Source of the DNA: Pseudomaricurvus sp. HS19
Lineage (GTDB): Bacteria; Pseudomonadota; Gammaproteobacteria; Pseudomonadales; Cellvibrionaceae
Direction of reading: 5' to 3'
DNA: 64,000 nt
Assembly: GCF_009857815.1 (NCBI RefSeq)
Contig: NZ_WVVW01000002.1
Span: forward strand, 434,001-498,000
Of this stretch, positions 1 to 7,742 are shown piece by piece (position 1 is the stretch's first letter; every line of letters starts with the position of its first letter). The notes under the pieces were generated by a model that saw only the letters and a program-made list of their open reading frames with translations, ran no database searches and was not told where the DNA came from. The translations under genes and the position numbers were made by a program.

Positions 1-500
1 AGCACGCGACCGTCCGCCAGCAACACCTGCGGCTGTCCATTCTCCTCATCCCGCAACAGGGTTTCCACCCGTGCCGGTTGCAGCAACTCAATTTGTGGCA
101 GCGCCCGCAGGCAACCCAGCAGGGCGCGGGTGACCACGCTGTTCTCGACGATGTGGCCGAGGTTAGCCTGCTGCACCTCGGCGGCGTGGAAGTCGATGCT
201 GCCGGTGCCCTCAGCATCCCACACCACCATATGGCGATAGGGACAGGCACGCTCGGCCTCAATCAATGACCAGGCACCGACGCTGTCCAACAGGTCCCGG
301 GAGGCGTGGGTCAGGGCCACAACCCTTGGATCAAAATCGGTACCACTGAACTGTGCCGGGTCCGCGCCCGCCTCCACCACGGCGATGCGCAAATCGGCAC
401 CACGGGGATCCGCGGCCAGGGCACAGGCGATGGCGCTGCCCACCATGCCGGCGCCGACAACAACGATGTCATAGGTGAGGGTCTGGCGTTCAGTAGTCAT
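1..500 (-). CDS. ubiI: UbiI/VisC-like FAD-dependent ubiquinone hydroxylase, N-terminal part
   Basis: The gene runs off the left edge of the window, leaving the first 166 residues. The start is the ATG at 498-500, read on the minus strand. The N-terminus has the dinucleotide-binding motif VVVGAGMVGSAIA (residues 13-25), which holds the FAD ADP moiety, followed by a Glu (VVEAG) that would contact the ribose. The segment DFDPRVVALTHAS matches the second FAD contact region of the UbiH/UbiF/VisC family. Such enzymes hydroxylate the ubiquinone ring, and UbiI acts at C5. It lies 27 bp downstream of ubiH on the same strand, the usual pair order in gammaproteobacteria. The assignment to UbiI over UbiF rests on this context because the C-terminus is missing. 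Confidence 0.85.
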   Translation of the reverse strand, partial: MTTERQTLTYDIVVVGAGMVGSAIACALAADPRGADLRIAVVEAGADPAQFSGTDFDPRVVALTHASRDLLDSVGAWSLIEAERACPYRHMVVWDAEGTGSIDFHAAEVQQANLGHIVENSVVTRALLGCLRALPQIELLQPARVETLLRDEENGQPQVLLADGRV

Positions 501-527
501 GATAGTGGTCGCGGGAAATAGTGGTGG

Positions 528-1766
528 TTAACGTAAAGGCAGTTGTACAAATTTACCCGCCGAGCCCATGGTCTGGCGGGTAAACCAGTCTTTAGCCGGG
601 GGCAGCAGTTCCAGCCCCAGCAACCCAAGCCCCCGCAGTGCCGCCGGCGGCAGGCGATTGCTGGAGAACCATTTGCTGAGCTGGTCACTGACAAACACGG
701 TGGTGTCCTGGTCATGCTGCTGCCTCTGCAGGTAACGCTGCAACAACTTCAGGCTGCCGGGCGATTCGTCAGCCGCTGCCTGCATCAGGGTTTCCACCAG
801 CACCGCCGCATCCCGCAGCGCCAGGTTAAAGCCCTGTCCCGCCACCGGGTGCATAAAGTGAGCGGCGTTGCCCAACACCACAATGGAAGAGCGCACCTGC
901 TCCGCCGCCAGCATCAGCGCCAGCGGATAGGCGTCGCGCTTGCCGACGGAGACAAACCGCCCCAGCCGATGACCAAACCTGTCCTGCAGGCGCGCCAGGA
1001 ACTGCTCGTCAGGCAGGCTCAATATCTCGTCGGCCTGCGCCGCCGGCTGGGTCCAGACCAGTGCTGCGCTGCGGCAGTCACTGTCACCCGCCAGAGGCAA
1101 CAGCGCCATGGGACCCTCATCGGTAAAACGCTCATAGGCCACATGGTGGTGGGAGCGATCCAGGCCGACGTTGGCAATGATGGCGGTCTGGTCATACTCC
1201 TGCACCCGGCACTCGATGCCCAGTGCCTGCCGCAATGGCGAGTCGGCACCATCGGCAATCACCGCCAGCGCCGTTGTCAGCGTGTAGGGCTCGCCGTCGC
1301 GCGGCGCAACCAGCAGTTCGGCACCACCGGCTACCGGCCGCAACCGGGTCACTGACGCCGGCGCAATCAATTCGATATTGGCACACTGTTGCAGGTGACT
1401 GAGCAGCACACGACCGATCCAGGCATTGGGGATCACGTAACCCAGCGCTTCTGCACCCACCTCCCGACGATCAATCAGGGTGCCGCCGATATGGCCGCGA
1501 TCGGAGACGTGTACCTGCTCAATCACCGTGGCGTAACGCTGCAGCTGGGGCCACACGCCGGCCTGTTGCAGCAGGTAGACACTGCCCTGGGCGATGGCGG
1601 TGGAGCGATCGTCGTAGCTGGGTTGGTAGACCGGCTCGCCGGCCGCGGGCATAGGAAAACTTTCCACCAGCGCAATGCGCCTCTGTGGCAGTGCCACCGC
1701 CAGCAACACTGCCAGCGAGGCGCCCACCATACCGCCGCCAATAATGACGATATCCCGCTCACTCAT
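528..1766 (-). CDS. ubiH: 2-octaprenyl-6-methoxyphenyl hydroxylase
   Basis: This 412-residue protein is of normal family length. It starts with the FAD-binding motif IVIIGGGMVGASLAVLLA (residues 6-23). The second FAD motif GNAAHFMHPVAGQGFNLALR lies near residue 300 and is typical of aromatic-ring monooxygenases of the UbiH/COQ6 family. The segment YDDRSTAIAQGSV near residue 50 is characteristic of UbiH. UbiH hydroxylates the C1 position of the ring in aerobic ubiquinone synthesis, working in the Ubi complex. It sits between pepP (37 bp upstream) and ubiI, the pepP-ubiH-ubiI order known from E. coli. Co-transcription from the upstream UPF0149 gene is likely. Confidence 0.93.
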   Translation of the reverse strand: MSERDIVIIGGGMVGASLAVLLAVALPQRRIALVESFPMPAAGEPVYQPSYDDRSTAIAQGSVYLLQQAGVWPQLQRYATVIEQVHVSDRGHIGGTLIDRREVGAEALGYVIPNAWIGRVLLSHLQQCANIELIAPASVTRLRPVAGGAELLVAPRDGEPYTLTTALAVIADGADSPLRQALGIECRVQEYDQTAIIANVGLDRSHHHVAYERFTDEGPMALLPLAGDSDCRSAALVWTQPAAQADEILSLPDEQFLARLQDRFGHRLGRFVSVGKRDAYPLALMLAAEQVRSSIVVLGNAAHFMHPVAGQGFNLALRDAAVLVETLMQAAADESPGSLKLLQRYLQRQQHDQDTTVFVSDQLSKWFSSNRLPPAALRGLGLLGLELLPPAKDWFTRQTMGSAGKFVQLPLR

Positions 1767-1803
1767 ATCTATCTATATGCCTTATATAACCTGACTGACG
1801 GCA

Positions 1804-3123
1804 TCAGGCCGCACCAGCCATCAGTGCTTCAATCTCATCCACACTCTTGGGTACCGCGCCGGTGAGGATTTCATAGCCCTCTTTGGTGATCAGCACATCG
1901 TCTTCAATGCGAATACCGATGCCCCGCCACTTGGCCTCCACAGAGGCGTTATCCGGGGATACGTAGATACCCGGCTCCACGGTCATCACCATACCCGGCT
2001 CCAGTACCCGCCACTCACCGCCGACACGGTAGTCGCCTACATCGTGCACATCCAGTCCCAGCCAGTGGCCGATGCGGTGCATGTAAAACTCTTTATAGGC
2101 CTCGTCGGCAATCAGCTGCTCCAGCTCACCGCGCAGCAAGCCCAGCTCCAGCAGCCCTTCGGTAATGCAACGCACCGATGCCTCGTGGGGCTCGTTCCAG
2201 TGACGGCCCGGGGCAATCACCGCCAGCGCCGCTTCCTGGGCCCGCAGGGTCAATTCATAGAGCGCCTTTTGCTCGTCGCTGAAACGACCGTTGATCGGAA
2301 AGGTACGGGTAATGTCTGCCGCGTAACCGTCCAGTTCGCATCCGGCGTCAATCAGTACCAGGTCGCCGTCACGCAGTGCATCGCTGTTCTCCACATAGTG
2401 CAGGATGCAGCCATTGGCACCGCCACCCACAATGGTGTTGTAGGCGGGGAAACGGGCACCATTAAAAGAGAACTCATGGTGGATCTCCGCTTCCAGCTGA
2501 TATTCATACAAGCCCGGCTTACAGATTTTCATGGCCCGGGCATGGGCCGCGGCCGAGATGTCACCGGCGCGTTGCATCAAGCGGATTTCAGCAGCACTTT
2601 TATACAGGCGCATGTCGTGCAGCAGGTGATCCAGATCAAGAAACTCGCCGGGGGGAATAGCGCCGGTACGCACTCTGGCGCGGATGGCGTTGATCCATAC
2701 CATCACCTGATGGTCAAAGTCCTGGTCCTTGCCCATGGCGTAGTAGACCCGCTCACGCCCCTCAATCAGGCCCGGCAAAATATCGTCGATGTCGTCGATG
2801 GGAAAAGCATCGTCGGCACCGAACTTGTCACAGGCCCCCTCGGGACCCGCGCGATAGCCGTTCCAGATCTCCTTGTCACGATCGCGCTCGCGGCAAAAAA
2901 GCACGTACTCACCGTGTTCGCGACCGGGCAGCAACACCAGTACCGCTTCCGGCTCATTGAATCCGGTCAGGTAGAGGAAGTCGCTATCCTGGCGAAAGTT
3001 GTATTCCGTGTCCCGGGAGCGGGTCTTCTCTGCCGCCGACGGCAGGATGGCGATACTGTTGGGTTCCATCATCGCCATCAGCTGTTTGCGACGACGGGTG
3101 AATTCCTGCTTGGTGATAGTCAT
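1804..3123 (-). CDS. pepP: Xaa-Pro aminopeptidase P
   Basis: The 439-residue product is a proline-specific metallo-aminopeptidase that releases N-terminal residues preceding proline. An N-terminal creatinase-like domain (about 1-170) carries REHGEYVLFCRERDRDKEIW. The pita-bread catalytic domain shows the metal ligands: Asp in DLVLIDAGCELDGYAADITR, His in HRIGHWLGLDVHD, Glu in VEPGIY and Glu in GIRIEDD. The ATG at 3123 (MTITKQEF) was chosen because GAGG lies about 8 nt upstream; the longer reading frame begins with a TTG inside that ribosome-binding region. It lies between the UPF0149 gene and ubiH, as in E. coli. Confidence 0.95.
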   Translation of the reverse strand: MTITKQEFTRRRKQLMAMMEPNSIAILPSAAEKTRSRDTEYNFRQDSDFLYLTGFNEPEAVLVLLPGREHGEYVLFCRERDRDKEIWNGYRAGPEGACDKFGADDAFPIDDIDDILPGLIEGRERVYYAMGKDQDFDHQVMVWINAIRARVRTGAIPPGEFLDLDHLLHDMRLYKSAAEIRLMQRAGDISAAAHARAMKICKPGLYEYQLEAEIHHEFSFNGARFPAYNTIVGGGANGCILHYVENSDALRDGDLVLIDAGCELDGYAADITRTFPINGRFSDEQKALYELTLRAQEAALAVIAPGRHWNEPHEASVRCITEGLLELGLLRGELEQLIADEAYKEFYMHRIGHWLGLDVHDVGDYRVGGEWRVLEPGMVMTVEPGIYVSPDNASVEAKWRGIGIRIEDDVLITKEGYEILTGAVPKSVDEIEALMAGAA

Positions 3124-3162
3124 GCCGATCCTCAACAGCCGCCCGTCCCGGGCGGCAAAACG

Positions 3163-3765
3163 TCAATGCAATAGCGGTTGTTCACTGTCGCCGGCGGGCT
3201 TGTTGCCAAACTCCATATAGAGTGTCAGCACCGCCATGCGCACATACTCTTCAATCTGCACCAGATGGCCTTCGGCTTCGTCCTCATCCTCGTCGGTACC
3301 GTCACCGATCTGGGCGATGGCCGCCAGGTCACGCAGGCAATCGGCGGACTCTTCGGAGAATTTGGTCCCCTCCGCCAGGCCGGCGCTGCCAAAGCCGGTG
3401 AGAAAACCGTGGCACCATTCACCCAGCGCCTGGCTGCGCCGCTCCAGGTCAGCATCGTCATCGGGCAGCAGCAGCTGGAAACCCAGCTGGTCATCCTGCA
3501 GCTGCGCCAGGGTTACCGGATAGAGACGCGCCATGGCGGCCTGTCCCCGGCCTTCCGCATCGCCGACGACACCCTCCTCTTCACTGGTAATAATGTCCAT
3601 AAAGATCAGGGCCTGTTGCAGCCACTCATCGGCGGGCAGGCGCTGCCCGCCACTCAGTTTGCCGCACAGCATGCCGTGCAGTTCGGCGGGGCTGTTCAGT
3701 GCGCCCAGTGGAATCAACAGGTGGTTCATCTCCTCGAAGGAGATCAGGGGTTCAACGTTACTCAT
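3163..3765 (-). CDS. ygfB: UPF0149 (YgfB/YecA-like) family protein
   Basis: The 200-residue acidic protein belongs to the UPF0149 family, seen in motifs such as ELHGMLCGKLSGG near residue 25 and WCHGFLTGFGSAG near residue 110. The Asp/Glu-rich stretch DGTDEDEDEAEGH near residue 150 and the C-terminal EEYVRMAVLTLYMEF are also typical. The start MSNVEPLISF at 3765 has GGGAG 7 nt upstream; a longer frame adds 33 residues without family similarity. The gene lies upstream of pepP and divergent from zapA, as ygfB does in E. coli. The molecular function is not established for most members; in Pseudomonas a YgfB protein has been linked to beta-lactamase regulation, which need not apply here. Confidence 0.88.
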   Translation of the reverse strand: MSNVEPLISFEEMNHLLIPLGALNSPAELHGMLCGKLSGGQRLPADEWLQQALIFMDIITSEEEGVVGDAEGRGQAAMARLYPVTLAQLQDDQLGFQLLLPDDDADLERRSQALGEWCHGFLTGFGSAGLAEGTKFSEESADCLRDLAAIAQIGDGTDEDEDEAEGHLVQIEEYVRMAVLTLYMEFGNKPAGDSEQPLLH

Positions 3766-3967
3766 AAGGCTCCCTTCGCTTAACGCCAACATGCTAGCAG
3801 AAATGGCTTTCCGGGTCGTCAGAAGCCGGGTTGGGGGGAACTTTTCCGGACCCGCCGAAGTCACTCACTGGCATTCTGCAGACTGCATCTGTAAACGGGT
3901 GGCGGCTGGTTGACCCCTTTGATAGGGCGCAATATAGTAGCCCGAAACCCGACCACAGGCCTGTCAC

Positions 3968-4198
3968 ATGACCGATCAGCTCCTCGCAGCCTTCGAAAGC
4001 AAACTGGATCGCTTGATCGGTGCCTGTGATCAGCTCAATCGAGAGAATGACGAACTGCGTCAGCAACTGGCCCGGGCGCGCGCCAAAGAGGATGAGTGGC
4101 TCGGTGAGCGCAAGCGTCTGATTGAAAAGAATGAGCTGGCAAAAAATCGGGTCGAGGCGATGATCTCGCGACTGAAGAGCCTCGAAGAGCACAATTGA
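3968..4198 (+). CDS. TIGR02449-type small coiled-coil protein
   Basis: The 76-residue charged protein starts at ATG 3968. Its sequence (LNRENDELRQQLARARAKED and neighbours) has heptad-like spacing of hydrophobic residues and should form one long coiled coil. It matches what is known of the small TIGR02449 family, found just upstream of zapA in many gammaproteobacteria. It ends 30 bp before the zapA start and is probably co-transcribed with it. A role in cell division alongside ZapA is suggested by this placement only. Confidence 0.8.
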   Translation: MTDQLLAAFESKLDRLIGACDQLNRENDELRQQLARARAKEDEWLGERKRLIEKNELAKNRVEAMISRLKSLEEHN

Positions 4199-4228
4199 TG
4201 CAACCGCTTGCGGTTGAAGGAACTCCCC

Positions 4229-4522
4229 ATGAGCAGCGAAACAGTATTTGTGAAAATCCTCGACAAGGATTATCAGGTGGCATGCCCCGCCGGTGAGAAA
4301 TACGCGCTGACTGAAGCTGCCCGCAACCTCGATGAGCGCATGCGCGCAATCCGCAACCACGGCAGCGTGATTGGCCTGGAGCGTATCGCCGTCATGGCGG
4401 CACTCAACCTGAGTCACGAACTGCTGCTGGCCAGCGGCCGGGGTGGCGCCCCCAACATCAGTGACAGTGCGCTGACCCGGCTGAACGAAAAGCTGGAACA
4501 GGCCCTCAACAAACTCAGCTGA
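4229..4522 (+). CDS. zapA: Cell division protein ZapA
   Basis: The 97-residue product is of usual ZapA length. ZapA binds FtsZ and promotes bundling of protofilaments at the Z-ring. The N-terminal globular part holds VFVKILDKDYQVACPAGE and AARNLDERMRAIR. The C-terminal half is an amphipathic helix for dimer and tetramer coiled coils. The ATG at 4229 (MSSETVFV) is preceded by GAAGGAA; an upstream in-frame start adds seven residues and lacks a ribosome-binding site. The order zapA, 6S RNA, 5-formyltetrahydrofolate cyclo-ligase downstream is the conserved arrangement in this class and supports the call. Confidence 0.93.
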   Translation: MSSETVFVKILDKDYQVACPAGEKYALTEAARNLDERMRAIRNHGSVIGLERIAVMAALNLSHELLLASGRGGAPNISDSALTRLNEKLEQALNKLS

Positions 4523-4557
4523 TTTCCCTTTCCGGCCCGCCGATTTGCTTCTGCGGG

Positions 4558-4586
4558 TGTTGGCCGGCATCCCGTTGCGCTATAAT
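4558..4586 (+). promoter_or_regulatory. Predicted promoter of 6S RNA
   Basis: A perfect -10 hexamer TATAAT lies at 4581-4586, about 6 nt before the expected 5' end of 6S RNA. A weak -35 candidate, TGTTGG at 4558-4563, is 17 bp upstream. The position just after the zapA stop fits independent transcription of the RNA by the housekeeping sigma factor. Confidence 0.7.
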
Positions 4587-4591
4587 GGTGC

Positions 4592-4764
4592 CCACCCTGA
4601 GGTGTTTGCCAGTCAACAAGTCCTCGAGCCGATAATCTATACCCCGGGGGTAGCTAGTCAGTACCCGTGTGCAGGTCCGGTCTACGGAAAGCCTTAGGTA
4701 CTGCAGAGACCCCCACCTTGAACCTTACGGTTCAAGGCCAAGTTGACAGCGGCACCCTCGGGGC
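4592..4764 (+). ncRNA. ssrS: 6S RNA (SsrS)
   Basis: 6S RNA mimics an open promoter and sequesters the sigma-70 holoenzyme in stationary phase. Several conserved blocks are visible: GCCAGTCAACAAGTCC and GAGCCGATAATCTATACC in the 5' half, then GTCCGGTCTACGGAAAGCCTT, ACTGCAGAGACCCCCACCTT and GAACCTTACGGTTCAAGG in the 3' half. The first and last segments (CACCCTGAGGTG and CACCCTCGGGG) can pair to close the long hairpin. The gene lies between zapA and 5-formyltetrahydrofolate cyclo-ligase, the classical locus. The ends are estimated from the promoter and terminal pairing, so they may be off by several bases. Confidence 0.92.
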
Positions 4765-4807
4765 TCCTATTACCCCCCCTCGCCCCGCACCCGTTCTGCA
4801 GCCAGCG

Positions 4808-5431
4808 ATGGAATCAGTGTTTATGGATGAGAAGCGCACACAATTGCGCCAGACCCTGCGCAGCCGTCGCCGCGCCCTGTCAGCAGAGCAACAGCAACAC
4901 GCTTCCCGCCGCGTCTGCCAACACCTGCTCTCCATGCCTCTACTGCACGACAGCCACCACATAGCCCTCTACCTGCCCAATGACGGTGAGATAGACCCAA
5001 CCCCCCTGCTGCAGGAACTGTGGCACCGGGGCAAGTTCAGCTACCTGCCGGTTCTGACCCCCGGCCAGCGACTGAAGTTTGTGCGCTATACCCCCGACAC
5101 CCCCATGATCACCAATCGCTACGGCATTGACGAACCCCACCCGGACTACGATCAACACCTCGAGCCCGAGCAGCTGCAACTGGTGCTGATGCCACTGGTG
5201 GGGTTTGACAGCAATTGCGGACGACTGGGGATGGGGGGCGGTTTTTACGACCGTACTTTCGCCTTCAGGATTGCCGAACCCGGCAGGGGGCCGGCGCTGG
5301 TGGGACTGGCGCACGAGTGCCAGCGAGTGGAGCAGCTGCCCCTGGAGAGCTGGGATGTACCGCTGCAGGCGGTGGTCACCGACCGGGAGCTGATTGCCAA
5401 TCCGGCGCTGCCGGCTGATGGCCTATTCTGA
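4808..5431 (+). CDS. ygfA: 5-formyltetrahydrofolate cyclo-ligase
   Basis: The product (207 residues from the ATG at 4808) converts 5-formyltetrahydrofolate to 5,10-methenyltetrahydrofolate using ATP. Family motifs are clear: the basic N-terminal RQTLRSRRRALS, HIALYLPNDGEIDP near residue 50, the folate/ATP site LVGFDSNCGRLGMGGGFYDR near residue 130, and ALVGLAHECQ. An in-frame ATG at 4823 (MDEKRTQL) is an equally possible start, as neither has a strong ribosome-binding site. Longer frames would run into 6S RNA and are rejected. It probably shares the transcript with 6S RNA, as in E. coli. Confidence 0.92.
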   Translation: MESVFMDEKRTQLRQTLRSRRRALSAEQQQHASRRVCQHLLSMPLLHDSHHIALYLPNDGEIDPTPLLQELWHRGKFSYLPVLTPGQRLKFVRYTPDTPMITNRYGIDEPHPDYDQHLEPEQLQLVLMPLVGFDSNCGRLGMGGGFYDRTFAFRIAEPGRGPALVGLAHECQRVEQLPLESWDVPLQAVVTDRELIANPALPADGLF

Positions 5432-5480
5432 GTGCCTGGCACAGCGACGATCCGGTGACCGCCGCTGGTGACAACGCTGC

Positions 5481-5960
5481 TTACAGCGCTGCCAGAATGG
5501 TCTCGGCGCTGCTCTTCTCTATCGCACCGCTGTCATCCACATTGAGCAGTTCCACCACGCCATCGTTCACCACCATGGCGTAGCGCTTGCTGCGCTGGCC
5601 CAGGCCGAAACCGCTGCCGTCCATGGTCAGCCCCAGCGCCTGTGCCAGTTCACCATTACCGTCGGCCAGCATGGTGATGTGTTCGGCGTTCTGGGCAGTA
5701 CCCCAGGCGCTCATCACAAAGGCGTCATTGACGGAGGTACAGATCACCTCATCGATACCCTTGGCCTTGATGTCGTCCACATGCACCACATAGCCTGGCA
5801 GGTGGGCGCGGGAACAGCCGGGGGTAAAGGCGCCGGGCACAGCAAACAGCACTACCCGCTTGCCCGCCAGCAGCTCGCTGGTGGACACAGCTTGCGGGCC
5901 TTCAGCGCCCATGATTTTCAGGCTAACGTCCGGAATGCGATCGCCAACAGTGATTGTCAT
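5481..5960 (-). CDS. Peroxiredoxin of the Prx5 type
   Basis: The 159-residue cytosolic protein reduces hydrogen peroxide and organic hydroperoxides. The peroxidatic cysteine is C49 in VPGAFTPGCSRAHLPGYV, the Prx5-type active site with the preceding Thr and Pro. The N-terminus MTITVGDRIPDVSLKI and the block ICTSVNDAFVMSAWG are also typical of the subfamily. Many relatives use glutathione or glutaredoxin as reductant. The ATG at 5960 is preceded by AAGGA; the longer frame starts on a non-ATG codon without similarity. It is transcribed alone, convergent with the cyclo-ligase gene. Confidence 0.92.
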   Translation of the reverse strand: MTITVGDRIPDVSLKIMGAEGPQAVSTSELLAGKRVVLFAVPGAFTPGCSRAHLPGYVVHVDDIKAKGIDEVICTSVNDAFVMSAWGTAQNAEHITMLADGNGELAQALGLTMDGSGFGLGQRSKRYAMVVNDGVVELLNVDDSGAIEKSSAETILAAL

Positions 5961-6147
5961 AACAGTATCCTTATAATTCGCGTCAGATTGACTGATTGTG
6001 GTTGTTGTCGCGGCAGTCTGCGGCAAACCCCGATCCAGCTCAAGCGTTAAACCCGGCCACTACCCATGCATCGGCGGACGCAGATGAGTACACTGTGGCC
6101 GCCTGACAACACGTCAGACACGCCACTACCCATACCAGAGAAACCCC

Positions 6148-7170
6148 ATGCCCCTGCCCGCTAACCGGCCACTGCTGCTGGCCCTGCCACTGCTGGCCTT
6201 CGCCCCGTCCGGCCTGGCCGCTGACTGCAATACCATCGCCGATGACCAGCTGCGCCTGGAATGCTACGACGCCCTGTTCGGCCGGCCACTGGTGCTTGAG
6301 GAGAGTCCTGTAGAGGCGGCAGAAGCGGAGGAGCTGGTGGCAGCACTGGAATCAGAGCAGGAATCCGAAGTCAAAAAGCACCTGCAAAGGGAGGACCTGC
6401 TGTTCGGCCACAAGTTTGCCATCCTGCCCCACGATAAAACCTACATCCTGCCCTACACCTATATGAAAAGTCCCAACCAGCGCTCCTACCGGGGATTGGC
6501 CCTGGGACCGGACCAGGACGAGCCGCTGGATAACGAAGAGGTGAAGTTCCAGATCAGCCTCAAGATACCGCTGGTCGAGGACTTCCTGCTGCAGGACTCT
6601 ACCCTCTGGTTTGGCTACACCCAGCTCTCCCTGTGGCAGATGTACAATACCGACGCTTCCGCCCCGTTCCGCGAGACCAACTATTCACCGGAAGTGGCCT
6701 GGAGCATCCCCACCGGCCTGTCGGTTCTGGGTGCCGATGTGGAGCTGTTTAACCTGGGCTTCGTGCACCAGTCCAATGGCCGCGGCGAACCCCTGTCCCG
6801 CAGCTGGAACCGTATCTACGCCGAATTTGTGCTGGCCCGCAACCGCTGGGCCTTCTCCCTCAAACCCTGGTACCGGATACCGGAAGATGCCGACGACGAT
6901 GACAACCCGGATATCGAGGATTACCTGGGTTACGCCGACCTGAAAGCGGCGTATAAGTGGAATGACGACTGGATGCTCTCCGCCACCTTCCGCAACAACA
7001 TGCAGAGTGAGGAGAACCGCAACTCCGTCACCCTGGGCCTCAGCTTTCCCCTGCCGGGTCGCCTCAACGGCTACCTCGAATACGTCAACGGCTACGGCGA
7101 AACGCTGATCGACTACAACCACCGCACCCAGCGTATTGGCATTGGCGTCATTCTCACTGACTGGTATTGA
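6148..7170 (+). CDS. pldA: Outer membrane phospholipase A (PldA)
   Basis: The 340-residue precursor begins with a signal peptide (about residues 1-25, ending SGLAA). It should form a 12-strand outer-membrane barrel that hydrolyses phospholipids reaching the outer leaflet. The catalytic residues of the E. coli enzyme are present with the right spacing: His207 and Ser209 in GFVHQSNGRGE, and Asn221 in SRSWNRIYAEF. The region 30-100 holds an acidic linker rich in Glu and Ala, longer than in E. coli. The protein ends in an aromatic residue (LTDWY), as outer-membrane proteins often do. The cupin gene follows after 10 bp and may be co-transcribed. Confidence 0.93.
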   Translation: MPLPANRPLLLALPLLAFAPSGLAADCNTIADDQLRLECYDALFGRPLVLEESPVEAAEAEELVAALESEQESEVKKHLQREDLLFGHKFAILPHDKTYILPYTYMKSPNQRSYRGLALGPDQDEPLDNEEVKFQISLKIPLVEDFLLQDSTLWFGYTQLSLWQMYNTDASAPFRETNYSPEVAWSIPTGLSVLGADVELFNLGFVHQSNGRGEPLSRSWNRIYAEFVLARNRWAFSLKPWYRIPEDADDDDNPDIEDYLGYADLKAAYKWNDDWMLSATFRNNMQSEENRNSVTLGLSFPLPGRLNGYLEYVNGYGETLIDYNHRTQRIGIGVILTDWY

Positions 7171-7180
7171 GGCAATGGCT

Positions 7181-7669
7181 ATGAGTACCCGGCAACAGGT
7201 TATCGAGCAACTGCAACTGCAGCCCCATGTGGAGGGCGGCTACTTCCGCCGTACCTATGAGTCAGAGATATCAGTGTCCACGGAACAGGGGCCAAGACCG
7301 GCGCTGACCAGCATCTATTATCTGCTCACCCGCGAACAGCCGCTTGGACGCTGGCACTGCAACCGCTCCGATATCCTGCACTTCTGGCACCTCGGCGGAC
7401 CGCTGCGCTACCACCTGCTGCACCCGGATGGCCAGCTGCAAACCGTGGACCTGGGCCCGGACCTGGGCGCCGGCCAGCAGTTGCAGATGCTGGTACCCGG
7501 CGGCGTCTGGAAGGCAACGGAACTGGCCGGAGGAGACTTCGGCCTACTCAGTGAAGCGGTCTCGCCCGGTTTTGACTTTGCCGATATGACCCTGGGCGAG
7601 CGTGAACCGCTGCTGCAACAGTTTCCCCAACATCTCACCCTGCTCGAGCGCTTCACGCCGGCCCCCTGA
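7181..7669 (+). CDS. DUF985-family cupin
   Basis: The 162-residue protein belongs to the DUF985 (RmlC-like cupin) family. It carries QLQLQPHVEGGYFRRTYES near the N-terminus and the conserved blocks TSIYYLLTREQP, HFWHLGGPLRYHLLHPDG and VPGGVWKATEL. The fold is a small beta barrel that may bind a metal or sugar nucleotide, but the reaction is unknown. The start at 7181 (MSTRQQV) is favoured because GAGG lies 8 nt upstream; the ATG at 7175 is only 2 nt from that site. It follows pldA closely. Confidence 0.85.
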   Translation: MSTRQQVIEQLQLQPHVEGGYFRRTYESEISVSTEQGPRPALTSIYYLLTREQPLGRWHCNRSDILHFWHLGGPLRYHLLHPDGQLQTVDLGPDLGAGQQLQMLVPGGVWKATELAGGDFGLLSEAVSPGFDFADMTLGEREPLLQQFPQHLTLLERFTPAP

Positions 7670-7683
7670 CCTGGCCAGCCCCG

Positions 7684-7713
7684 TTGACGGGCGCCGGCCA
7701 CCACACCTATACT
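7684..7713 (+). promoter_or_regulatory. Predicted promoter of the UmuD-like gene
   Basis: TTGACG at 7684-7689 and TATACT at 7708-7713 are separated by 18 bp and resemble a sigma-70 promoter. The -10 element lies inside the left half of the LexA-type palindrome, so repressor binding would block it. Transcription would start near 7720, leaving a leader of about 23 nt before the ATG at 7743. Confidence 0.7.
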
Positions 7714-7738
7714 GGATATAAATACAGTATAGGTGTGG
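7701..7738 (+). promoter_or_regulatory. LexA box within an extended perfect palindrome
   Basis: The core TACTGGATATAAATACAGTA (7710-7729) differs from the E. coli LexA consensus TACTGTATATATATACAGTA at only two positions, so SOS control of the next gene is likely. The dyad is longer than a normal box. The arms at 7701-7714 and 7725-7738 are perfectly complementary over 14 bp, around a 10-bp AT-rich centre. The right arm also supplies AGGTG, a plausible ribosome-binding site 7 nt before the ATG at 7743. Confidence 0.85.
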
Positions 7739-7742
7739 ATAT

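Noticed and set aside
543-1355. Long plus-strand frame opposite ubiH, and similar long antisense frames throughout GC-rich genes
   Set aside because: These are shadows of real genes: low-complexity Arg/Pro/His-rich translations with no family motifs or ribosome-binding sites.
4667-4807. An open frame extending the cyclo-ligase N-terminus across 6S RNA
   Set aside because: It overlaps a conserved RNA gene and encodes residues with no family match; the cyclo-ligase similarity begins after 4808.
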